Below, piece after piece: positions 8,587 through 16,543 of a stretch of DNA of 55,239 nt. The position numbers were made by a program, and so were the translations under genes. Position 1 is the stretch's first letter. The number at the start of each line of letters is the position of its first letter. A model generated the notes under the pieces. That model saw only the letters and a program-made list of their open reading frames with translations, was not told the DNA's origin and ran no database searches. The stretch is from positions 1 through 55,239 of the forward strand of contig CASECI010000048.1 in assembly GCA_949286465.1 (NCBI GenBank), in the 5' to 3' direction. This stretch comes from an uncultured Alphaproteobacteria bacterium. Lineage in GTDB: Bacteria > Pseudomonadota > Alphaproteobacteria > CAAHEQ01 > UBA3637.

Positions 8587-9642
8587 ATGAAAAAAGTAAA
8601 AAACAAATTTATTCAAAATATTAAAGAAAGTTTTTTAAGTTTTTATAAAACTTTTTTTTCTTCGATAAAAACTTTTTTGATTCATACTTATAGGTCTTTG
8701 AAAGCATCTACTTTGTTAGCTTTGCGTAATCCAAAATCATTTTTGTCTCAATCTATTAGATTTATTTTTCTGTGGTGGAAGCGATTAGTAATAGGTATCG
8801 TGTCTTTCTTAATAATTCTTTACCCTATATTAGGTTTTATGTCTGAAGAGATTGATGATAGTGCAAATTTTTCTGGAAAAGCTGTTTCAAGTTCTCAAAT
8901 GCAAAGTGTGCAAACTGCGGAAGCTCTTATCCATAGAGAAGTTATTCAGCACGGCTGGAAAGCCAATTTACCTATCGTTTTCCCATCTTCAATTCTGGAT
9001 AATATGCCTTCATATCAAATGGGTATTATAGAAGCTCTACAAGCTTTTACAGGCGCTTTTCACGACGAAAAATTACAAAGAAGCTCTGAAATGTTATCTT
9101 ATTCAGGAGATACATGGTATCTTAATTTTTCGTCTTATTTAAAGCCTATGAAGCCTGCTCAGAGAGTGTATCGTAAAGCAATGGCTTTGCTAAGATCTTA
9201 TAATGAAGATTTACAAGAAGGAAAAAAAGCTCCATTAACAGTTCAAAATTTAAAATCTATTCTAAATGCTATGTGTCAAGACTTATCGGAGAGTCTTGTC
9301 AGCATAGATGAACAACTTCTTAAGATAAGCGTCATTGATTTTGAAGCTGATAACGTATTTTATAATACAAAAGGAAAATTGTATGCAGATGCTTTGTTAA
9401 TGAGAGATTTAAAAAAAGATTATGTCAAATTAATTGAAACGCCAGAAATAGAAATTTCTTTTAATGATGCCATTGATGCTTTAATTCGAGCGTATCAATA
9501 TAATCCTTGCATTATTTTAAATGGGAAAGTTGATGGTTTATTGGTGCCATCTCATTTGGCTGTTCAAGGATATTATACAGGACAGGCTATAAATAGATTA
9601 CAAGAATTGCAAAACTTATTAAATCTAAGGAATGAAGAATGA
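8587..9642 (+). CDS. DUF2333 family membrane-anchored protein
   Basis: A 351-residue protein with a basic N-terminal stretch of about 60 residues, one transmembrane segment near residues 62-82 (LVIGIVSFLIILYPILGF) and a mostly helical remainder. The segment ALIHREVIQHGWKANLPIVFPSSILDNMPSYQMGI fits my recollection of DUF2333, an uncharacterised family found mainly in alphaproteobacteria. The long soluble part probably faces the periplasm. Its stop overlaps the nfu start by four bases, so it is translationally coupled to an Fe-S scaffold gene, although a direct functional link is unproven. Confidence 0.8.
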   Translation: MKKVKNKFIQNIKESFLSFYKTFFSSIKTFLIHTYRSLKASTLLALRNPKSFLSQSIRFIFLWWKRLVIGIVSFLIILYPILGFMSEEIDDSANFSGKAVSSSQMQSVQTAEALIHREVIQHGWKANLPIVFPSSILDNMPSYQMGIIEALQAFTGAFHDEKLQRSSEMLSYSGDTWYLNFSSYLKPMKPAQRVYRKAMALLRSYNEDLQEGKKAPLTVQNLKSILNAMCQDLSESLVSIDEQLLKISVIDFEADNVFYNTKGKLYADALLMRDLKKDYVKLIETPEIEISFNDAIDALIRAYQYNPCIILNGKVDGLLVPSHLAVQGYYTGQAINRLQELQNLLNLRNEE

Positions 9643-9923
9643 CTGAAATGACGCATGAAGAACTAACGCAATTAATTCAAAATATTTTAGAAATACGTAT
9701 CCGTCCTGTTTTACAAGCTCATGGTGGTGATATTGCTTTTAAGAAGTTTGAAGATGGTATATTATGGGTAGAACTTCAGGGGGCATGTAACGGATGTCCA
9801 GGAGCTTTGAATACTTTAAAAGGTAATGTTGAACATTTTATGAAATTAATAATTCCTGAAATAAATGAAGTAAAGGATGTTTATTTAGAAGCTCTACATA
9901 AATCAACAGAGGATCTATCATGA
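9639..9923 (+). CDS. NifU C-terminal domain (Nfu-type) Fe-S cluster carrier
   Basis: A 94-residue stand-alone Nfu domain. The cluster-binding CxxC is Cys50 and Cys53 in GACNGCPGA; the upstream IRPVLQAHGGDIAF is the conserved helix-strand start of the fold. Such proteins carry a 4Fe-4S cluster as a dimer and hand it to target enzymes in the cytosol. Many alphaproteobacterial Nfu proteins have an extra N-terminal Nfu_N domain (about 190 residues total); this one lacks it. It overlaps both neighbours by four bases (ATGA junctions), placing it inside a coupled run of envelope-related genes. Confidence 0.92.
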   Translation: MTEMTHEELTQLIQNILEIRIRPVLQAHGGDIAFKKFEDGILWVELQGACNGCPGALNTLKGNVEHFMKLIIPEINEVKDVYLEALHKSTEDLS

Positions 9924-10858
9924 AAAAAGTAACAACAGCTATTATCATTATTTTAGTAGCTTGGATTGTATTTGAAATTGTGCATTATGCTTCGCAGCCT
10001 GTTTCTTCTCCCAAGGTTGTCTTGACTGTAAAAGAAGACATAAAAAACTCCTTAGATAAGGGGGAGGCTGTAAAAGAAGAACTAGATTTTTCTAATAAAA
10101 ATGATGAAAATAACAATGTTAAATTATCCGAAGAATTGAATGATAAAATAAAGTTAGTTTATCCAAAGGATACACAAGAATTAGAAAAACTTTTTGCAAA
10201 CTTTAATAGACAGGCGATTCCCAGAATTTTTGTGGGTTCTTTCCCAGATGATTTTTCTCAGAATGGGTCTCCTGCTTTATTTGCTAAAACTTTATTGCCA
10301 TTAATTTTACAAGAAAATGAGAAAATTTCTTTAGAGCGGAAGAAATTACTTCCTATTGTTGTTAAAATACGTCAATCTCAAGTTTTGAACGACGAAGAAA
10401 AACAGTTTTTTGATTATTTAGTTACAAAATATGATGTTATTGAAGTTGGACCTTTAAATCAATCGAAACAACTTTTAGAAAGAGTAGATAGAATTTCTCC
10501 AGCTTTGGCTATCACACAAGCATTAGAGCAAACAAAAGAAGGAAAAGATTTGACATCTATCTTCGGTATATATAAATGGAACGATAAAGATCAATTTGTC
10601 TATGCAACATATTCAAATTTACAAGAAGCCGTTGCAGATTATGCTTTACACTTAAATACGACTGTTCCATATTACGTTTTTTGGGAACTAAGGTCGTTGA
10701 ATAGGGATAAAAGACAACCTATGAAAGCTCGTGTCTTTATGGATGGATTAACATCTTATCGTTATGGCGATAGAGCATACGTTTCAAAGTTGATAGATGT
10801 GTTTAATAAGTTTGGTTTATTTAATTTAGACGATACCCAACTTGAAGAGGAACAATAA
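9920..10858 (+). CDS. Bax-like protein with divergent glucosaminidase domain
   Basis: A 312-residue protein with an N-terminal membrane anchor (residues 5-23) and a charged linker to about residue 75. The part from VPRI-like AIPRIFVGSFPDDF through LLPLILQENEKI resembles the E. coli Bax family, and SPALAITQALEQ to VSKLIDVFNKFGL aligns with the FlgJ/GH73 glucosaminidase fold. The usual catalytic stretch ALESGWG is replaced by ALEQTKEG: a Glu remains, but the following SGWG is lost. It may therefore be a periplasmic peptidoglycan-binding protein or a weak hydrolase. It overlaps nfu by four bases, and a tiny membrane protein starts immediately after its stop. Confidence 0.7.
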   Translation: MKKVTTAIIIILVAWIVFEIVHYASQPVSSPKVVLTVKEDIKNSLDKGEAVKEELDFSNKNDENNNVKLSEELNDKIKLVYPKDTQELEKLFANFNRQAIPRIFVGSFPDDFSQNGSPALFAKTLLPLILQENEKISLERKKLLPIVVKIRQSQVLNDEEKQFFDYLVTKYDVIEVGPLNQSKQLLERVDRISPALAITQALEQTKEGKDLTSIFGIYKWNDKDQFVYATYSNLQEAVADYALHLNTTVPYYVFWELRSLNRDKRQPMKARVFMDGLTSYRYGDRAYVSKLIDVFNKFGLFNLDDTQLEEEQ

Positions 10859-10963
10859 ATGACAAAGACAGCACGAATTTTAGCTTTAATTATAGGATTA
10901 TGTATTGGTTTTTTATTCTTATATGCGGCAGTAGGAGAAAAGATTTTTTACTGGTTTAAATAA
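10859..10963 (+). CDS. 34-residue single-pass membrane protein
   Basis: A very short frame begins with ATG at 10859, overlapping nothing but touching the preceding TAA, and ends with TAA at 10961-10963, one base before the next gene's ATG. It encodes MTKTAR, then a hydrophobic helix (ILALIIGLCIGFLFLYAAVG) and a short aromatic tail EKIFYWFK. The exact abutment to both neighbours and clean membrane-helix composition favour a real gene. Function unknown; it could be a small partner of the Bax-like or DUF192 proteins. No strong separate ribosome site, so translation would be coupled. Confidence 0.6.
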   Translation: MTKTARILALIIGLCIGFLFLYAAVGEKIFYWFK

Positions 10964-10964
10964 G

Positions 10965-11390
10965 ATGAGAAAAATTCAGTTTATTTTTTTCCTTATTTTT
11001 TTAATTGGATTAAGTTCGGTTAGTTATTCTGAAACATTGGTTGTTAAAACTGTAGGAAATCAAACTTATTCTTTTGAAGTCGAAATTGCAGATACTGCTG
11101 AAAAGGCGGCAAGGGGATTAATGTATCGTTCTTCTATTCCATCAAATTCAGGGATGCTTTTTATATCTAAAGAATCTCGTATTTGGTCTATGTGGATGAA
11201 GAATACACAAGTTCCATTAGACATGCTTTTCTTTGATGAAATGAATGAAATAGTTTATATTAAGGAGAATGCATCGCCATATAGTTTAGATATAATTTCT
11301 TATCCTTTCCCAGTTAAAGGAGTCCTAGAGTTAAAAGGGGGGATTGTAAAGGAGTTAGGTATAAAACTGGGAGACCAGTTAATATATTGA
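10965..11390 (+). CDS. DUF192 family exported protein
   Basis: A 141-residue protein with a signal peptide (RKIQFIFFLIFLIGLSSVSYS, cleavage near residue 23). The mature part is a DUF192 domain with the hallmarks ARGLMYRSSIPSNSGMLF, IWSMWMKNTQVPLDMLFFD and VLELKGGIVKELGIKLGD. DUF192 proteins are small beta-barrel-like proteins of unknown role, usually periplasmic in proteobacteria. It is the last gene of the DUF2333-nfu-Bax-small protein run and is followed by a strong hairpin terminator. Confidence 0.88.
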   Translation: MRKIQFIFFLIFLIGLSSVSYSETLVVKTVGNQTYSFEVEIADTAEKAARGLMYRSSIPSNSGMLFISKESRIWSMWMKNTQVPLDMLFFDEMNEIVYIKENASPYSLDIISYPFPVKGVLELKGGIVKELGIKLGDQLIY

Positions 11391-11406
11391 TTTAATCTTA
11401 AAAAGT

Positions 11407-11436
11407 AAAAAAGCGAAAGAATATTCTTTCGCTTTT
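11407..11436. terminator. Bidirectional rho-independent terminator
   Basis: A perfect 30-base inverted repeat (AAAAAGCGAAAGAAT and its complement) with A-tract on one side and T-tract on the other. It can end the plus-strand DUF192 transcript and the minus-strand tRNA-Pro transcript that converge here. Confidence 0.85.
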
Positions 11437-11440
11437 TAAT

Positions 11441-11517
11441 TGGTCGGGGCGATAGGATTTGAACCTACGGCACCTTGGTCCCAAACCAAGTACTCTACCA
11501 GGCTGAGCTACGCCCCG
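11441..11517 (-). tRNA. tRNA-Pro (anticodon TGG)
   Basis: On the minus strand a 77-base cloverleaf starts CGGGGCG and ends CGCCCCG-A-CCA with the CCA tail encoded. The anticodon stem ACTTGG/CCAAGG encloses the loop TTTGGGA, giving anticodon TGG. The D-arm (GCTCAGCCTGGTAGAGT region) and T-arm (GGTTCAAATCC) are standard. A sound promoter lies just upstream. Confidence 0.97.
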
Positions 11518-11525
11518 ATGACGTA

Positions 11526-11554
11526 CTTATACATGATTTTTTTTTTAGATGCAA
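11526..11554 (-). promoter_or_regulatory. Promoter of tRNA-Pro
   Basis: On the minus strand TTGCAT (11549-11554), 17 bases with an A-tract, TATAAG (11526-11531), 8 bases before the tRNA 5' end. The position and quality make this one of the better promoter calls in the window. Confidence 0.65.
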
Positions 11555-11596
11555 GATTTTTTTTATTTTTTTTAGAAAATCATTTTTTTTCATTAT

Positions 11597-11625
11597 TTGA
11601 CAATAAGTCAAAGATTTCTTATCCT
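11597..11625 (+). promoter_or_regulatory. Predicted promoter of the ankyrin-repeat gene
   Basis: TTGACA (11597-11602), 17 bases, TATCCT (11620-11625). The expected start of transcription falls only a few bases before the AGGAGG at 11634-11639, so the leader would be very short. An unusual but consistent layout. Confidence 0.45.
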
Positions 11626-11644
11626 TAACAAAAAGGAGGAAATT

Positions 11645-12667
11645 TTGCTTCAAAAATTAAAGGATGCATCACAAGAAGAATTTATGTCTGCTGTTAATAA
11701 TGGATTAGATGTAAATACTTTTTTTAAAATAAAAGGAACTTCTATAAGTTATACGCCATTTATGCTCGTTTGCTTGCGAGGTAATGAGGTTTTATATGAA
11801 TTAATACGGCCGAAAGCGAATATTCACTTACAAGACACTTTTTCTAGAAGAACTGCATTAATGTGTGCTGCTTTTGGGAAAAATAAGAGGATTATTAAAG
11901 ATTTGATAGAAAGTGGCGTAGATGTGAATGCAAAGGATTTTAATGGGGACACGCCATTACATTATTTATTTCATCCGCAACAAATTAAAAAGCCTGAAAT
12001 TTCTTTAATAGATCTGTTTTTAAAAAATGGAGCAAATATTAATTTAACGAATGATGAAGGAACTTCTCCGTTGTTGAATGCCGTTGCTTATGGAGATGTT
12101 TCCTTTATAAAATACATGAAGCAAAAAGGAGCAGATATTAATTTAGCGCAAGGAGACGGATTAACACCATTAATAGCGTCTATTTGGAGTCATAATTTTA
12201 AGATTTTTTCTTTTTTATTAAAAAGTGGGGCTAATTTAGAGGCAAGAGAGCAAGCCAAATTAATTAATGATAATATTTATTATCCAGGTGGAACTGCTGT
12301 TATGACGGCTGTTTTCAATCAACATATCAAAATGCTGGAGAAGCTGGTTAAAGCTGGAGCTAAGCTTAGAACTTATGGAGATTGTGGAGAAACTTTATTG
12401 AATATAGCAGTTGCTCATTATAAAACAAAAATTATAGATAAATTAATTTCTTTAGGAGCAAGTCCTCTGGAAAATGATTCTTGTGATATTGATACTTTTG
12501 AGGTTTTAGATAGTATGTTATATTCCAATAAAAATATGAAAGATAAAACAGAAAAAAGCAATTACAAAAAAACAATTAAGTGTTATAAGAAGGTGATGAA
12601 AGCTCCTTATAAAGTTATTTCTTGGAATGTTCAGCTACCAGAGAGACAAAGATATAGAGAAGATTAG
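11645..12667 (+). CDS. Ankyrin repeat protein
   Basis: A 340-residue protein. I start it at TTG 11645 because AGGAGG (11634-11639) is correctly spaced for it; no ATG serves this frame. About six ankyrin repeats span residues 35-290, recognisable by TALMCAAFGK, DTPLHYLF, TSPLLNAVAYGD, LTPLIASIW, TAVMTAVFNQ and ETLLNIAVAHY followed by L...GA/V-x-hydrophobic-N turns. The C-terminal 50 residues are basic. Without a signal peptide it is probably cytosolic; some host-associated bacteria secrete ankyrin proteins as effectors, but nothing here shows export. It is followed after 17 bases by the ANT(6)-like gene. Confidence 0.85.
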   Translation: MLQKLKDASQEEFMSAVNNGLDVNTFFKIKGTSISYTPFMLVCLRGNEVLYELIRPKANIHLQDTFSRRTALMCAAFGKNKRIIKDLIESGVDVNAKDFNGDTPLHYLFHPQQIKKPEISLIDLFLKNGANINLTNDEGTSPLLNAVAYGDVSFIKYMKQKGADINLAQGDGLTPLIASIWSHNFKIFSFLLKSGANLEAREQAKLINDNIYYPGGTAVMTAVFNQHIKMLEKLVKAGAKLRTYGDCGETLLNIAVAHYKTKIIDKLISLGASPLENDSCDIDTFEVLDSMLYSNKNMKDKTEKSNYKKTIKCYKKVMKAPYKVISWNVQLPERQRYRED

Positions 12668-12684
12668 ATTTTGAAAGATATGAT

Positions 12685-13524
12685 ATGCGATCGGATGAAG
12701 AGATCATAGACTTAATATTAAAAATCGCTTCTCAAGACGAACGAATTCGGATTGTAGCTATGAATGGCTCTCGAGTTAATAAAAACGCTCGACAAGATGC
12801 TTATCAAGACTTTGACATTGTTTTTCTAGTAAAAGACATGCAATCCTTTTTAAAAAATAAAAAATGGGTTGATATTTTTGGAAAACGACTAATTATGCAA
12901 ACGCCAGAAGATGCTCATTTGTTTCCGGCATCTTTAGGTGGATGGTATACCTATTTGATGTTATTTGAAGATAAAAACAGAATAGATTTAATGCTAATTC
13001 CTTTAAAGGACCTAAACAAGTACTTGAGAAATGACAAACTTATAAAAATTTTGCTTGATAAAGATGACCTTATAGAGAAGCTACCAACTCCCAGTGATGA
13101 AACATTTTGGATAAAAAGACCTACAGAAGAACAATTTCAAGGATCTTGTAACGAATTTTGGTGGCTTGTTCCTTATGTTATTAAAGGAATTAAACGTGAT
13201 GAAATAATTTATGCTCAAGATCATTTAAGTCTTTTAAGAAAAGAATTATTACGACAATTCGCGTGGAAAGTTGGATTTGAAAATAATTTTCAAGTAAGCG
13301 TTGGAAAATCCTATAAATTTTTAAGAAAGTTTATTGAAGAGAAAGAATTCAATAAAATCGTGAAAACTTATTCTACAGCAGATGAAATGGATTGTAGTAA
13401 AGCACTAAACATAATGTGTGAGCTATTTAGAGAAGTTGCTCGGAAGGTGGCTCAGGAAGGGGATTTTAAATATATTAAGGAAGAAGAAAAAAATATAATG
13501 AATTATTTGAAAGAAGAATTATGA
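12685..13524 (+). CDS. ANT(6)-like aminoglycoside nucleotidyltransferase
   Basis: A 279-residue relative of streptomycin 6-adenylyltransferase (AadE/ANT(6)), which transfers AMP from ATP to the drug. It opens MRSDEEIIDLILKIASQDERIRIVAMNGSR, very like ANT(6). The nucleotidyltransferase signature is Gly28-Ser29 with Asp42 and Asp44 in QDFDIVF and a third carboxylate Asp101 in RIDLMLIPL. CNEFWWLVPYVIKGI and LLRQFAWKVG are further family blocks. It is about 20 residues shorter than ANT(6)-Ia at the C-terminus. Base composition resembles the neighbours, so any acquisition is old. Whether it inactivates streptomycin or acts on another substrate cannot be told from sequence. It overlaps the following hydrolase by four bases. 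Confidence 0.82.
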   Translation: MRSDEEIIDLILKIASQDERIRIVAMNGSRVNKNARQDAYQDFDIVFLVKDMQSFLKNKKWVDIFGKRLIMQTPEDAHLFPASLGGWYTYLMLFEDKNRIDLMLIPLKDLNKYLRNDKLIKILLDKDDLIEKLPTPSDETFWIKRPTEEQFQGSCNEFWWLVPYVIKGIKRDEIIYAQDHLSLLRKELLRQFAWKVGFENNFQVSVGKSYKFLRKFIEEKEFNKIVKTYSTADEMDCSKALNIMCELFREVARKVAQEGDFKYIKEEEKNIMNYLKEEL

Positions 13525-14309
13525 AAAGAAAATTATTACTTTTAGCTTTATTTTTTCTTGCAAGCTATTTATTTGTTTTATACTTTTTTCAAGAAAAATT
13601 TTATTTTTGGCCTACAACGACATATTCCTCTCCTGCGGAAATAGGCACACCCTTTAAGGAGAAAGAGCTTTTTATGCAAGATGGAACACCTGTTATGGTA
13701 TGGTATAAGAAAGGCGAACAAAATAAACCAGCTATTTTATTTTTACATGGGAACTCATACAATCTGGCAAAATTTGCTCCTTTAATGCTACCATATGTTC
13801 AAAAGGGATATTCTGTTTATATGTTGGAATATCGAGGTTTTGGAGGTGTACCTGGTGTAGCTTCTGAAGAAAATATGTTTTCTGATGCTGTGGAAGTTTT
13901 TGATTGGATAAAAAAACAAACGAAAGAGCCGGTTATCGTATATGGCTATTCTTTTGGATGTGCCGTTAGTATGGGACTTACTCTAAGTAGAGAACCTGAT
14001 GCTGTTATTTTACAAGCGCCATTTTCTTCTTTAAAACAGTTGGTAAAGGAAAAGCCAGTTCCTTTTGCATCATATTTGTTGAAGGCTCCTTTCGCCTCAG
14101 ATAAGAGTATTCAATATTACCACAATCCACTTTTGATTTTGCATGGAACAAAAGATAGTTTAATACCTATACATCATGCTCAAAAACTATTTGATTTATC
14201 TAAAAGTTCAGACAAAACCTTTATCCCATTTGAAAATGAGGAACATCGCTTCTTTTTTAAAGGAATAGCTTTTCCTGTTATTGAAAAATGGATTCAAGAG
14301 CGATTTTAA
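13521..14309 (+). CDS. Membrane-anchored alpha/beta hydrolase (paralogue A)
   Basis: A 262-residue hydrolase with an N-terminal anchor (residues 4-23). The catalytic triad is Ser144 in GYSFG, Asp212 in HGTKDSLIP and His242 in NEEHRF; the oxyanion motif is LFLHGNS. It belongs to the group of BEM46/YfhR-like hydrolases, which probably hydrolyse small esters or lipids at the inner membrane. It overlaps the ANT(6)-like gene (ATGA) and converges on the efflux operon with a four-base overlap of stops. It closely resembles the protein encoded at 19219-20031. Confidence 0.85.
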   Translation: MKRKLLLLALFFLASYLFVLYFFQEKFYFWPTTTYSSPAEIGTPFKEKELFMQDGTPVMVWYKKGEQNKPAILFLHGNSYNLAKFAPLMLPYVQKGYSVYMLEYRGFGGVPGVASEENMFSDAVEVFDWIKKQTKEPVIVYGYSFGCAVSMGLTLSREPDAVILQAPFSSLKQLVKEKPVPFASYLLKAPFASDKSIQYYHNPLLILHGTKDSLIPIHHAQKLFDLSKSSDKTFIPFENEEHRFFFKGIAFPVIEKWIQERF

Positions 14310-15427
14310 TCTAGTTTTTTATTAAAAAACCAACCAGCAAAAGTTAAGGTAATAAAAGCAATACCTAATAAAGGAAGAGTATAATCAAAGATGATAGAAG
14401 AAGAAATATTTTTTAAATAAATGCCTTTCATTAATTTAAAGAAATACGTTAAAGGATTAATTAAACTTAACTTCTGTAAATAGATAGGCATATTTTCGAC
14501 GGGTGTTACATACCCAGATAATAAAAAAGTTGGAGCAATGAAAGCAAAAACGCCTAAAATAGCCTGTTGTTGAGTTTTACATAAGGTAGAGATAAATAAT
14601 CCAACTCCTGCGATTGATAACAAGAAGACTAAGATACATGTATACAAAGTGAAAACGGAGCCTTCTAATGGAATATTAAAAATGATAATTCCTGCTAAAA
14701 GCATAAAAGTAACTTCTAGTAAAGTAATTATAAGAGCAGGGATTGTTTTCCCAATTAAAATGTCTACAGAAGAAAGAGGAGATACAATAATTTGATCAAA
14801 AGTTCCTAGTTCTTTTTCTTGAGCCACAGCAAGAGCTGTTATAGATAGAGTCATAACCATCGCAAGAGCTCCTGTTAAAGAAATAACAATAAACCAGTGA
14901 TAATCGAGATTAGGGTTAAACCAATTTCGAATATTGATTTGAATTTTGCTTGTTGAAGGCATAATACCTGAGATTTCATTTTGAAAATTGCTTACAATCT
15001 GAGTAGCATATGATTGAACGATTTGGGCTGCATTAGATTTCCGACCATCTAAAATGAACTGTATAGTTGCAGTACTTTGGTTATATATGTTTTTGCTAAA
15101 GTCATTCGGAATAGTGACAGCTAGATAGACTTTTTGTTGATCAATTAATTTTTTTAATTGCGATTGATTATTGATAAGATAGACTTTATCAATAATAGGA
15201 GTATTTTCAAATTTGTCTATGAGAGCACGAGAAATTTCTGTTTGATCTTTGTCATAAATTAACAGAGAAATATTTTTTACTTCTAGAGTAGCGGCATAAG
15301 CAAAGATAGTAAGCTGTAAAATAGGAGGAAGAATAATCATAATCCGATTTTTACGGTCAGACCAAATAATTTGAAATTCTTTCATAATAAGAGCCTTAAT
15401 TTTATGAATATGAGAAAGAAAATTCAT
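14306..15427 (-). CDS. ABC-2 type permease, last gene of efflux operon (YbhR-like)
   Basis: A 373-residue ABC-2 family permease: one N-terminal membrane helix (IMIILPPILQLTIFAYAATL), a large extracytoplasmic domain (about residues 50-175), then five hydrophobic segments with the family motif ARG-like VAQEKELGTFDQIIVSPLS and FLLSGYVTPVENMP near the end. It is the second of two paralogous permease subunits and starts one base after the stop of its partner. With the ATPase and HlyD genes upstream the set matches the ybhGFSR drug and ion efflux layout. Confidence 0.88.
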   Translation of the reverse strand: MNFLSHIHKIKALIMKEFQIIWSDRKNRIMIILPPILQLTIFAYAATLEVKNISLLIYDKDQTEISRALIDKFENTPIIDKVYLINNQSQLKKLIDQQKVYLAVTIPNDFSKNIYNQSTATIQFILDGRKSNAAQIVQSYATQIVSNFQNEISGIMPSTSKIQINIRNWFNPNLDYHWFIVISLTGALAMVMTLSITALAVAQEKELGTFDQIIVSPLSSVDILIGKTIPALIITLLEVTFMLLAGIIIFNIPLEGSVFTLYTCILVFLLSIAGVGLFISTLCKTQQQAILGVFAFIAPTFLLSGYVTPVENMPIYLQKLSLINPLTYFFKLMKGIYLKNISSSIIFDYTLPLLGIAFITLTFAGWFFNKKLD

Positions 15428-16543
15428 TTAGTCCTCCAGTTTTCGTTTGGTTGTTTTATATATGATGAAGAATATAATAATTGCATAAACAACTAAGAAT
15501 AAGCTTTGAGGAAGTAAAACCTCCCAAACATTTCCAGCCATAAACAAGTTATTAATGATAGGTGTAAAATAACGAGCGGGAATGATGTAAGTGATAGCTT
15601 GAATTGGTTTAGGCATGGTTGGAATTTCGAAAAGAAATCCAGACAACATGACTGCAGGAAGAAAACCGAATGCAGCAGCAGTGATAGCTGCTAGAAATTG
15701 ATTTTTGGCAAAGGTAGAAACATAAAAGCCTTGTCCTAAAGCTGTTAGTAAGAATAAGCTGGACATAATAAAATAAACGAAGAACGAACCACGGAAAGGG
15801 ACGTTAAAGACAAAGATTGTTAAAAAAGTACAAAAAATTGTCGAACACATAGCTAGTCCATAATAGGCAATATATTTAGCGATTAAGAAATCAAATTTAG
15901 TTGCCCGAGTTGTTAAAAGAGCTTCCATAGTTCCTCTTTCCCATTCTCTTGCAATAACAAGAGCGGTTAAAATCATTCCGACTAATGTCATGATGACAGC
16001 AATAGAACCGGGTAAAATAAAATTTCGACTTTCTAGTTCAGGATTAAACCAAATGATTGGTTCAATATTAATAAGAGTGGGAACATGAACAGACTTTTCA
16101 TTTCCATAGATTTTAGCCCAGTTTAAAATAGTTCCTTGAACATAATTGGATACAAAAGTTGCTATGTTTGGATCAGTCGCATCTGTAATCAATTGAACTG
16201 ATGCAGAATAATCATTATTGCGGAGAGCTTTTGAAAAATTATTAGGAAAAATAATCATTGCCTTTATTTTATCCTGCATGAGAGCTTGAATCATTTCAGA
16301 ACGACTATTAAAGCGTGTCACATTTAAGTATTTTGTATTTTCAAAGCTTGCAACTAAATCATTCATTTCACTTGTATATCCCTCAATTAATAACCCTGTG
16401 TTAATGTTATTATTATCAAGATTAATAGCTGTTGCAAAAATTAAAAGCAAAATGAAAGGAAGAATAAATGCGATTAAAATACTACTTGGATCGCGAATAA
16501 TTTGTAGAAATTCTTTTTTGACAAGAGAACAAATTATTTTCAT
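15428..16543 (-). CDS. ABC-2 type permease of efflux operon (YbhS-like)
   Basis: A 371-residue ABC-2 permease with the same architecture as its neighbour: N-terminal helix (ILIAFILPFILLLIFATAI), an extracytoplasmic domain and five C-terminal hydrophobic segments. The motif VIAREWERGTMEALLTTRATKFDFLIAKY is the conserved cytoplasmic coupling loop, and MLSGFLFEIPTMPKPIQ the late loop. It overlaps the ATPase gene by four bases and abuts the next permease, so the two are likely made together as a heterodimeric channel. Confidence 0.88.
   Translation of the reverse strand: MKIICSLVKKEFLQIIRDPSSILIAFILPFILLLIFATAINLDNNNINTGLLIEGYTSEMNDLVASFENTKYLNVTRFNSRSEMIQALMQDKIKAMIIFPNNFSKALRNNDYSASVQLITDATDPNIATFVSNYVQGTILNWAKIYGNEKSVHVPTLINIEPIIWFNPELESRNFILPGSIAVIMTLVGMILTALVIAREWERGTMEALLTTRATKFDFLIAKYIAYYGLAMCSTIFCTFLTIFVFNVPFRGSFFVYFIMSSLFLLTALGQGFYVSTFAKNQFLAAITAAAFGFLPAVMLSGFLFEIPTMPKPIQAITYIIPARYFTPIINNLFMAGNVWEVLLPQSLFLVVYAIIIFFIIYKTTKRKLED

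Noticed and set aside
11440..11628. Plus-strand open frame of 62 codons
   Set aside because: It lies across tRNA-Pro on the opposite strand and has no protein-like features.
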